Shown: positions 37,698 through 49,600 of the stretch, one piece after another | How the letters are laid out: each line of letters starts with the position of its first letter | Numbering within the stretch: position 1 is the first letter of the stretch | Assembly: GCA_037783545.1 (NCBI GenBank) | Contig: JBBELK010001423.1 | Location: forward strand, 1 to 64,000 | Reading direction: 5' to 3' | DNA: 64,000 bases | Source: Henricia sp. BOLD:AAB3569 | Taxonomy: Eukaryota > Echinodermata > Asteroidea > Spinulosida > Echinasteridae | Position numbers and translations under genes: made by a program | Notes under the pieces: model-generated | Databases searched by the model: none | What the model saw: the letters and a program-made list of their open reading frames with translations, nothing else | What the model was told of the DNA's origin: nothing

Positions 37698-40600
37698 CTA
37701 ATGTGTGCAAGGAAACAATTTATAAACCATTATCTCATCCCATAACTACGGAGCTCTGGAAGTGCCATCCATCCTGTGATAATTAACTCAGGAAGGCGAC
37801 ATCCGGAATGCATGACGACGACATCCCAAGATAATTTGTTATTTCGTGATGAATTATCGCGGGATGTCATCATCCTGTATTCTGGATGTCCTCATTCTGG
37901 GACAAAACGTAAGACACTCCTTAAAGTCTCATCTTTTTAATTCTGTTCAGTTTTATAGGGGGAGTCTGTCACTTTTATTCACTAATTTCCACTTGAAATA
38001 AAACTACCTCTGCTAGAGTGAAAATTGCTAAACGGACCAGAGTCGATTTTGGTACAAAAAAGACAGTCCCATATGGGTCATTCATGTCAATTCAACGAGC
38101 TTTTGGACCTGACCCTCACAGATTGAAATGAAATTTGATGTGCTGATTGGACTCCTTGAGAAACCCTGAGAACTCAAATTTTATGTCATTTGGTCAATTA
38201 ATATTTTAGATACGGGTTAACGAGCTTTTGACTAATTAGCATGACCTGCAATGTTTGGACAGCCGTATTTCAAAAAGTTTAGCACCTACAGAGATAAATT
38301 TTAGATAATTTTAAAGCTCTTGAAATGGCCTTCATTTTATAAGATAAATTCAAAATTGTATCACAAAAGAGTTTTGTCAATTTATAACCTTTGACCTTGA
38401 TTTGCAAAAATTAGTATTTTTCAAAATGCGTAATTTCTTTTTATTTGTTAGCTTGAAATGTAAGGAACATTTCCAGAAAGATTTGGGATGGGCACTCTTA
38501 CAGTTTTTTAGTTATGATAATTTTAACATTGGCTAACATGTAAATACCATGTAAATAACATTTAACTGTGTATGTGCTGTACATGATATTTACATGTTAT
38601 ACACATGTTGGCCAATGTTAAAATTATCATAACTCAAAAACTGTAAGAGTGCCATGCATCCCAAATCTTTCTGGAAATGTTACTTACATCTTAAGCTAAC
38701 AAATTAAATAAAAAATACGCATTTTTGCAAAACAAGGTCAAAGGTTATAAATTGACATCACTTTTTTGTGGTACGAGATACAATTTTGATGTTATTTTAT
38801 AAAATGAAGGCTATTTCAAGAGCTTTAAAATGATGTAAAGTTTATCCCTCCACCTGTAGGTCCATTACTTTTAGAGATACAACTGTCCAAACATAGCAGG
38901 TCATGCTAATTAGTCAAAAGTTCGTTGGCCCGTATAACAACAATTAATTGACCGAATGACATAACATTTTAGTTTTCAGGGCTTCTCAAGGAGTCCAATC
39001 AGAAAACCAAATTTCATTTCAATCCGTGATGGTCAGGTCCAAAAGCTCGTTGAATTGACATATGGAATGACCCATATACGCTACTGGGCAGCTGGGCAAA
39101 ATAGGGCCACTTTTACTATCGAGATTGTCAAAGAAAATAATGCGATTAAAAGACAAAATATCCCACATCATGATGATGGGCAATTTATATACTAGATCAC
39201 ACTCGTTCAGCTCGCAACTCTCTCTAATATAGAAACAAATTGAGGGCATACAAAATAATCATGAGCTTGGCACACAATCTCTGCCTATTTAGTGGGTGCA
39301 CCCACAAAGTGCCTATATGACTGCCCCTAAGGTGGCCGCCGTGCAATACCCACTAGCAATCGTACAACGATATAGGGCCTGTGATATAAACCACACTTGA
39401 AAACAAAAGCAAGTTCGACAAATGTAACTACATTTTTACCAGTCCTAACGACAGATACAATCCGTCGTTTAAGGGACTATATCCCAAACATGTTCAAAAT
39501 GTGGCGTGATAAAATAACCACAGTTGTGGAGGTGTCGAATTAACTTCACTAAAAGGCATTCCTATAACCATATTCCAAAAAAGCTATGATCTATTTCAAA
39601 GATTATAACAGGAAAAAAGCTCATTTCTGCTAAAAATAACTTACGTTTTCTGTAGAGAAACCAGTACATATACATCCCAACGAACAGAGCTAACGTTAAA
39701 AGGAAGAATGGAGCCACTCTCAACACGATGCCAGAAAATCCTACAAGAAGAAAAGATACGAGTTGAAATAAAACCGAGGAATAATTTATTTTGGCACACT
39801 TCATTGAATAAACAAGAAAATATAGGTTTTCTTGCACATTTTAAAACTTGTTTTCATTCAAATTCATATCCACTAGTTAACTTCAATTTCGTCCCATGAC
39901 GAGTGAAACGTGCAAAATTAATGCTACAATTGATTTGATCTTTGGTATTTTCAAATGATCAATTGTCAACCAATTTCAACATTTGTCCATTTAATGTCGT
40001 AAGATTTCAATCGAATTCATCTAGACTGATGATCTACATAGTATGTAAGGATACATTTCAAAAATGTATCGTTCAAATTCGTCGGATAGCCAGACTGTAT
40101 GGCTTTGTGGACAAGCTTTTTAAGGACGTCAGCTTTTCAGTTTAGTTTCTTGCACTTGCTCTCATTTCCGAATCTTCAACAAATATTGCATGTCACTGTT
40201 ATAAGCCAAAGTTAGGCAACCATAATCTATGCATGTAAAAAATGAATGTGTTAAAAACAGAAATGGAAACATGAAGAGGAAAAAATAACGAAAGTTATCC
40301 TACAATCAAGTAACAAATTCAAATGAAATACATGTAAAATTGATTTCCAAATTACGAAATTGCTTCATTCGTCGTACGTTTGGCAACTGCCGACAACGAA
40401 ATTAAATAGTCTTTTTCGAAAAAGTATGCAAACGTACAAAATGGTTTAGACAAAAACGAACATGATCGACCAAATACGAAATTTAACATGGGAAATGCAA
40501 AGTCGGGAATTTTCGAGACGAAATTGAATAAAAAAAATTCAAAATATGCGGGAAAACCTATATAAAGGAAAAATACCAACCTAACCCGGAGCTGTCGGTG

Positions 40601-43600
40601 ACACCCTCGTCATCAGCAGTGGTAGGTTTTTGTGTCTCAAGTGGGTCTAGGGTTGAAATTCCTTTATAACCAAAATAACAAAATGATAATTATCAAATTA
40701 TCAATGTGAATTTTGCAAAACCTTTGTTGTCCTGTGAGCGACCTTTAAAGATGGACTGTCCGTGTTTGAGTGAAAGGGTTAAAAAATGTAGACAATGTCT
40801 ACATTTTTCATAAGATATAGGGGGGTTATGTGTCAAAGTAAAATTGTGCTCAATATTCACATTATGCTAAGGTGAAACTAACAAATTATGGTGTATATAT
40901 ATGACAAGGAAAAGTACCTTGCCCAGAACTCTCAGTAGCGGTCTGTTTACGTGTCTCAAGCGGAACTGGGGTGGAAATTCCTGTAAAAATCAGGAAAAAA
41001 TCGTTTCAAACAAGCAAAGAGATTCAACTTTCTTTTTTATGTACACTATCACGATAAGTTAAAGATATGTTGTCAATTTTTGAATTTTTTTTGTCACCTA
41101 TTCCTGTGCCATTTAAGGTGTCTCTGTCATGCAGAACAATTGTCTAATCATATACAAAATCATTCAAGCGGAATGCATACCACAATATTCCTGTGAGTAG
41201 TGTACAATTGTAGGTGGAATAAAACTAAACCAGTATAAAGAAAAAGGCTGAATTTCAACATTTTTTACTTAAAGGAAGAGAAAACACTTGCAGATCAGGT
41301 TGCTTATTTCCCAAAAATATCGCTAGATTGGCAAAGTTGGTTATAAAAGTAGCACGCGAAGGATTACATTTTCAAACCGTATCCCTTCCGACCATTTGAA
41401 AAATAACTTTTAATTTGCATCTAAATACTTTTCATGTAAGTCGCCATGTTCTGCAGTTCAGAGCTCGGACTTGAGAGGGCGTTATAGTCAGCTAGGTCAC
41501 AGCAAAATGTTCATACTTCACGGCATGTTGGAGTCTGGAAACATGTGTTCAATCCTGATGTCATCCATACAATGTTGCATGGTACGTTGACGTCATTTTC
41601 CTTTTCAAAATTTCCAATATGGCGCAGCGCATAGCCGCATTGGCGGCAAGGTATGTCATCAAAATGAATTGTGTTGCCAAAGTTGAAAACAAGTACATGT
41701 ACTCTGGATTCCTGTGAGGTTTTATGCATTGGGCAATACGTGTGACATTTGTTATGTTTTCTCTCCCTTTAAAGGGCCCCTTATTTAGGATTTGTATCAA
41801 TGAAATATATGCTTTAAAACCACTCTACTCAGTTAAAGTCATAAAAATCATATTTGGAGCTTGCTTTGGGGGTTAAAACAAAGGTTTTTAGTTTTTATGC
41901 TAATGCAAATATTCATGACCAAGGTCACGATGTCACAAGAGGCAAACACAGGAAAATCACATTCAACTGTGCACAAAAGATTCCATTTTTTTCTCAATTT
42001 TCCTGAAACTTTTGTAAAATGGTTGTTTGAGTTTATTTTACATGTTGCCTGCTGTAAGCCATGACAAAACTGGGGGTAGAAACTGCAGCAATTTGCCACA
42101 AGTCCAACTTTAAGTCTTGTTTTTTCGTAACTTTTCCCTTCTGTCTTCCTATAAATGTGATGCACTCAAAACAGCGCCCTGTCTGTGATTTATTGCAATG
42201 AAATCTTTAAAATTGAAAAAGGCCACCTTTTATTGATTTTACATCCAAACGAACAATAGCGTGTCTTGCTGAACAAGTAATCCATCATATGAAGCAAAGA
42301 TTAGGCACAAAGTTGTTTAGCATGTCATAGGCCCTTTAAACATCCCAAAGTTCAGGATCAAAGTTGGATTCATGTGTATTCTGTAAATCAATGATTAATT
42401 GGCCCTATTGAAGTTACTGTAAATAAGTTGTTAGCATACTGAAATGCTAAATAACTTTATGCACAGTCTTTGCTGCATATGAGGGATTATTTAAGAGGAC
42501 ATACATGTAACTACATGTTAATTCTGATTCAAAATGACTGCAGCATAGCGTTTTTCATCTTTGAACAGAAACTCACAGAAAAAGAGCGCGCTGATTTGGG
42601 CATGTCACTTCAAGTTCGAGTGAGGAACTATAGTTAACTATAGTCGACTAAAGTCCCTTGAACAACGGGTAATTTCCATATAGTCAAACGATAGTCGACT
42701 ACAGTCGTGCATCGAACTTGCACCAAGGGAAAGGTAAAATAACAAATCAAGAATTAAAACGAATTCTAGCAACCTGCTGGGGTTTTCACTCATGTTTTTC
42801 ATGGCTTACAATTAGCAACATGTAAAACAAACAGTCAAGGGTTACAAAGTTTCAGCAAGTTGGAGAAAATAGAGGAACCCAAGTTTATTTTTTGCACAGT
42901 TGAGTATCGTTTTCTTATTGTGTGTGACATATATCACAACTAATTTATGAACATGAACATTTGTATTCATCATCATCATCATCACTTTATTTCCATACTC
43001 AATACACAGAATATATATAATAATTTTTAGGGAACAAAAGGAAAAGGTATGAGTACAGAGGAAATCCACAAAAAACAAAGCTTGTCGAGTGTGGATTCCC
43101 TAGAAGTAAACAAATTATAGTCAAAAGAGCTAGGAAATAATAGTGAATAACTACGACATTCATGGTGCTATGTGAAAGTACAGATAAATCAAAGAAAGTA
43201 AAAGTACATGTAAAAAGAACATTTAACTTAATGGGCTATTACGGAAACATGATCGTTAAAATAAAAATCATGCCGAAATGGATTAATTCGGTCGAAATCA
43301 AAAAAGTAAGAAATTAATTGATAAGCATTAAATTAAACGCAAGCTACATAAATCAAGGTTATATAGTAAGAAGACAATGATTATTAGTCAATACATGGAA
43401 TGCGTGTGCAAAAGAAACAAAACAACAAACGCAAAAGAAGCTATATATAAAAGTCATGCCCAAGATTAACGATCGTTATAAATTGCATATTTTTCCAAGA
43501 GTTGAGCTTTAAATTCATTTTTAAAAACTGTTATTTTCTCTAAATCTTTCATGTAGGGTTGGACCGAGTTCCAGTTTTGAACCGTAGAAAACCAGACTAT

Positions 43601-46600
43601 TTTTCCCAAGAGCAGTATGTATACGTACTTGTGGTACATGTAGATGGAAATGACTGGCCTGTCTTCATGGTGTCATGGGAGTGAAGGTGCTTGTTTTGTG
43701 AAAAGAGTGAAGTTAAACACTTTGGTACGGCGTTTTTAATTTACTGGAACATAAAAATGGCTACTTGAAATTGATATATGTCACATATTTTTATTAATCC
43801 ATACTGTTTAAAAATTGGTTCAGTGTGGGCCAAAAAGAAAAATGTAAATTTGTAAAATAAAAAATATATATAAAACCTTGATTAAAAACCTCAAAACAAC
43901 TTCCCTAAGAGTAGGTTTTTATGGCTAACTGAATGGAGTAGTTGTATCGCATAGATTTAATTGATGAAAATGTCAGGTTCCCTTTTATAAAAAAAAGCAC
44001 CTTTAATATAACACTATTTTTAACAAGGAAATTTTAAATCTCAATTTCCTGTTCTACAAGATTCCTGTTATAACAAGATAATCTGTCCCAATATCAAGGA
44101 CCTTTTATTATAACAAGGTATTTTTCTTGTGCAATGGACAAGCAGGTTTAACATGTTTAAGGCCTGTCCGTTTTGGGGGAAACTTACCGAGACGGTGGGT
44201 ACTTTCCCCATTTTTAGTCAAATGCGGACAGCCCAGGACGTTTTCCTCTCAGTAACTTTTTCCTGAGTCCAGCAGTTACTTTTTCTGGCCAACTTCTGCC
44301 CAGGAAAATTGACCAGGGAACTTTTCCCGAGACGAAAAGTCCAATGCGGACACAGCTAGTTGGTAAAAGCGCTCTGGAAGCATACATCCGGGCTGTGCAT
44401 GACGGGTCAAACTGCGAAGGGACACTGCGCATGCTCTCCAACGGTCCAAGTAAAATTTTACAAATGCGGACAGCAGCTTTCATTTTATTATCGTCTCGGT
44501 AAAACCTCCAAAAAAAACAAGTCCAATGCGGACCAAGTTTACCAAGTTTCAAAGTAAAACTTACATGTCTAGTTAAATATTCACTATGCCAAGGTCAAAC
44601 TGAGAGCATTTTATATTGACGAAACAAGAAAACAATGGAAAAAGTACCAACCTAGCCCGAAGTCATCTGTAGTGGTCGGTTTGCGAGTCTCTGGCGGCTC
44701 CGTGGTCAAAGGTTCTTGACCTAAAACAAAAAAAATCACAACCATTTTGATTGATTTTAATTCAGGCTGTAAGGGGCCATCCAAGGTTGTCAACATGTTT
44801 CCATAACTACAAAGCATAGGAAGGGGGGAGAGAGAGGGGGAAAGAGAGGTGGGGGAAGGAGGTGGGGGAAGGGGGTGGGGGAAGGGGGTGGGGGAAGGGG
44901 GTGGGGGAAGGGGGTAGGGGGAGGGGGTGGGGAGAGGGGGTGAGGGGGTGGGGGGAGTAGGGGTGGGCCGCATACGACTTTACATGCACTGTAAAATTTG
45001 ACATTTCACAGTAGTGACAAAAAATGTTGATAATAAGTATAGTGTTTCGGGGGAGACGAGGTGTCTCGCGCGCAAATACTACGCTAGCTCTGTTGCACTA
45101 GCTGTCAAAATGTTGACAACTTTAGACAAATGTAAAAAACAGACCACAGGAAGTCTAACGTAAACAATGCTTCTGCATCAGGATATATTCTCAGATGGTG
45201 GTGGTTTGAGGAAAGAGGTGGAATCTTTTGTGCAAAGTTGAATGTGATTTTCCTGTGTTTGCCTCTTGTGACATCATGACCTTGGTCATGATTATGCATA
45301 TTCGCATTAGCATAAAAACTAAAAACCTTTGTTTTAACCCCCAAAACAAGCTCCAAATACGATTTTTATTAATGTTACCGAGTATACACATTGGTTTTAT
45401 AGCATAGATTTTATTTATAAAATATCCTAAATAAGAGGCCATTTAAGTAACATATCCAGGCTTGTGTTTTGCAAAGGGCGGGCAAAACATAAGCTTTTAT
45501 ACCATATTTTTATGAATTGTATTTTATGTAATCACTCTTTAAATCAGTAGGCATTTAAAGAATATGTCCTGAATTTACAAAATAAAACATTTTACAAGAT
45601 GTCAGATTAACGGGGACAGAAAAAGTGGACCCCAAATTTATAGAATGACCCATATTGAAAACTATGCATACCAGGATCTGATAAATGCAGCTAAATATTA
45701 ATCTGCAGTGTGATTCATTTAGTGGTTTTTGGTTTTTAGTGAATTGCACTAAAAATTACAAATAAAAACAGTAATTGTAATGTTAGTTTCCAGCGAAACA
45801 ACATTCTCTAATGATCCCATATTTTGCAAGACAGGACCACCCTAAATATTTGACACTTTGCCAATAAAAAGGTATTTTTAGGGTGGTGTAATGTTGCAAG
45901 AGCCTTGATTTTGCAATCAAATGGGGAAAGTCCCATCCATAATCCATGGGTACAGCGTAGTGATATGACATACATGTATGTGTGAGGAGGCACAAATTTA
46001 CAGCCAATCAGGACCCTCTGTGCATGTGTGCAATGTTATTGTGTATGGATGCACACTGATCTACTTTACCGTGTATTATGTACACAATATAGGGTCAAGG
46101 TTCATGGTTTTATAATGCATTATATGGGGCACTAGTGTGGATGGAGCTCATAGAAATCCTGGAAAATGTGTGATATCATAATGATGTGGTATTTAATCAA
46201 CAATTAAAGCATGCTACATGTATGAGTCAGGCCTGGTTAATTATACTATCATGTCTTTTTTGTAAATTAGGATTTGGTGCATATCGGTCAATTATTGAAA
46301 AACTAACGGCACATAACGAACGTTTAAGGTCCATTTTGACAACATTTTTACGAAAAAAAAGTGAAGATTCATTTTCTGGCTATTTAATTGCACAAAACGG
46401 CTACTCATGCTTGCATTTAATTAAGAACACTCCAAATGGTGGGGAGTTAGAGCCAATGCGTACACCCAACGTTAAAGTATATGGGTGATGGGGTGTCTAA
46501 AAAGTCGGCATTTCGTGCGTACGTACGCATACTTTGTGATCGACGGCGCATTGGGGATTTTGAGACACTTTCAAAACAGTCAAACTTCATTAGATACTGG

Positions 46601-49600
46601 GACAACTGCAGATTACCTATAACAGGAACTAAATTTGTATTATCGGGAATGAAATCCATAAAAAACAAACGATTGGGACCTAAAATGTTCCTGAAGCAGA
46701 ATGTTGTTTTAACAGCGCACTTATTAAGGTTGAACTTCTTCCCTGAAGGAATCTGGTCAATCGCTGAAGATTCACCAACCTAAAAGTCATTGCCCTGCAC
46801 AGGGGGTTCTTCAGCACGGCCACGAAGTTTGAGCATGGAGGAAGGAAACAGAACAGGAAGAAATTTATGCTCTCTAGAATTGGGAGGGAAAACCCCACAG
46901 AAAAGTGTGGAGGAAACCCACAGAATCAAGCAGGGGCAGAGAACCGGCCCAATCTACATATTGACCTACATGTAGACGGGATTCGAACCAGGAACAAGGT
47001 GGTGGAAGGCAAGGAAAGAATTAACTGTTATGCTAAACCGAGTCCTTGACTACAGAGGTTTTTCTGCAGCTACTGTACTTTATACACAGGTGTAAAAATA
47101 TATTTATTTTATCTAGTAAAGCTCCTTTTTAAAATCCTGACTACTTTATTCATTTCATATGCATCCCTTGGGACGCATTTGTTTCATGACAGATCCGAAT
47201 CCAGATCCCGAGTTGTTTTACCGCGCAGAAACAAACGAAACTGCTCCCAACTACATGTAGGGTCTCAAGTCACGTGAATTGAACTTTGTCAAAATTATGT
47301 TCCAAATTTCACCCACGACATTCATCGTAAATAAACAAGCAGCCTAAATTTGTTTGTAGCCTACATGTATTGTGGTATTGAACACTTAAAAATTTCAGTG
47401 ATAAAAAGAAGCTCTATACCTTATATTGATGACATTTTAAAAGATCTCCTATAGAGATCAGGGGCCAATTTCTTGGAGCTGTTTAGCAGCCGATTTTGTG
47501 CTAACGGAGGCTCCGGCTATTTCATGGAGACCGTAAACTTAAGCACTGGCAAACGTTTGCTCGCTTCAGAGGCAAATTTGCTAAACACTCGTGATGCAAC
47601 AATGCCCGTTTCCAAGCACGCGCATGCTTAAGCACGCCGCGGCCGTGAAATAGCCTTAAAGTTAGCACACCTTTTATGCTACAGTAAGCACACGTTTTTA
47701 GCTATGAGCAGCGCCATGAAATTGGCCCCTGCTCATCTCACCCATACTTAATCAGGCTGGAAACCCGATACAAATGAGAAAAAATGTATGAGTTTGAGAA
47801 ATTTGGCTCCACCAGGATTCGAACCATGGACATTCTGCTTAACGTGCAGATGCCCTACAATTGGGCTATGTATGAAGCCAACTGCTGGTCTTAAACACAT
47901 TATTGCAATGGTATTGGGATTGGCTATCATGTGAGCTTACAAGCCCTACAGAGGGATAGACCCTTCAATGAGATTCCCAGAGACGACCCAAATACACCTG
48001 CCCGGCTGCCATGGCCCCATCTATTGTATGAATGTGTGACCTTTTTTAGGGATAATGACACAGGGTCCGCCGGGGTGAATTAATTTGCTGCAAATATGGA
48101 CAAATGTCTGGAGTTTGAGAAATCCGGATGCAGTGAAAAGCAACTTGGCTCAACCGGGATTCGAACCACGGACCTTCTGCTTAACGTGCAGACACTCTAC
48201 CAATTGAGCTATAAAGCCAACTGGTGGTCCTGAACATTCTTTTTTTTGAGAACCCCTCGACTACAGAATAATCGCAGAAACAGTAAATATACTGTGTTCT
48301 ATTTACTTAAGTTCAAAAGGTTCCACTTTGGACCTGGACGAAATCACTTTAGTGAAACTCAAGCGAAATACAAGCGAAGATTTTTCACATTCGCCCATCA
48401 AGCCAATTGAACCCAGGACAAATTCATAAAGTAGCAAACATGTTCAAAACTTTGGCAGTTAGAATTAAAAAAAGTTTATATTCGACATTTACATGTATGG
48501 TCTTATTGTGAAATATTTTAAAATTTTAATACCAAAGTAAAACAAAGAATTTGTCATGATGCAGTTTACAATGAAACAGGCATCTTAAAATATAATTTTG
48601 TGCTACATGTACCTTAATTCCATTAAGGTACCATTATAACGATGTGTGCTACAGTACTTTGCATTCATATCAAGCGCGCAGTCTAGTACTGCTGTACAAT
48701 GTACATGTATGTCAGCAAATACAATGATTAGATGTACATTGTACATGTGGGTGTAAAAGTTCAATGTTGGCCAAATGCCTATGCAGATTAAACAATGTGT
48801 CACTAGTTCACATGGTAGAATAGTGCCTTAAAATAAATGTTGGGATTCCCAGATTGCACTCGATGAATATGCATGGTGACATGGTCTGATCAGCAAGTGC
48901 GTATATAGGCATGGTACAAAGAAAGAGTAAAATTTTTACGAATTCCAGGAACAACTACCGGTAAAGAATATGGTAGTGTTGAAACTGCTTTGTATGAACT
49001 TCAGCTACATAGAGGTAGTAATATTTCAGGTTTTTGTGTTGAATGAATGGTTTTTTAAAAAATTGCAAACTTTTAAAAGCACCTTATAGTTAGCAGTTTC
49101 TCCTACAAAGATACCATTTTACATGGGAAAAAGAATGAAAGTGGTGTTTGTTGTTACATGTATTGCTATCAACACTTAGTCGGGTTTTTCTTGTAAACTC
49201 TTGATATGGGGCTTTAAACTAATCTAATTTTCCCGGCCAATGTCATGGAAATTTGAATAATAATAATGGTACAGCATTTATAAGGCACACGTACAGTATC
49301 TAACAGGAGTGTCATTCAAAGGCGCCGTAGCCACTATTATCACTGCCCTTATGGGATTACCAGAATCATATCTCGCTTCAACTAGGTGGCTGCCTGGCTA
49401 GTTGCGCACAACCCTATCAGCATTTAGATTGTAGCATTTCCATGACAGCTCCCCAAATATCGCTTGGGTTGACGAGGCAATTGGGAATCAAGTGTCTTGC
49501 CCACGGATACAAACACGTTGGCACAGGTGGGGCTCGAACCCATAACCCCTCGATCACGAGCACAGCTGTATACCCACTATAGACCACACATGCTCCCCCA

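Noticed and set aside
44611-44973. Proline-rich 120-codon minus frame
   Set aside because: Only its end corresponds to real exon 4; the rest is translation of the C-rich intronic tract across the acceptor site.
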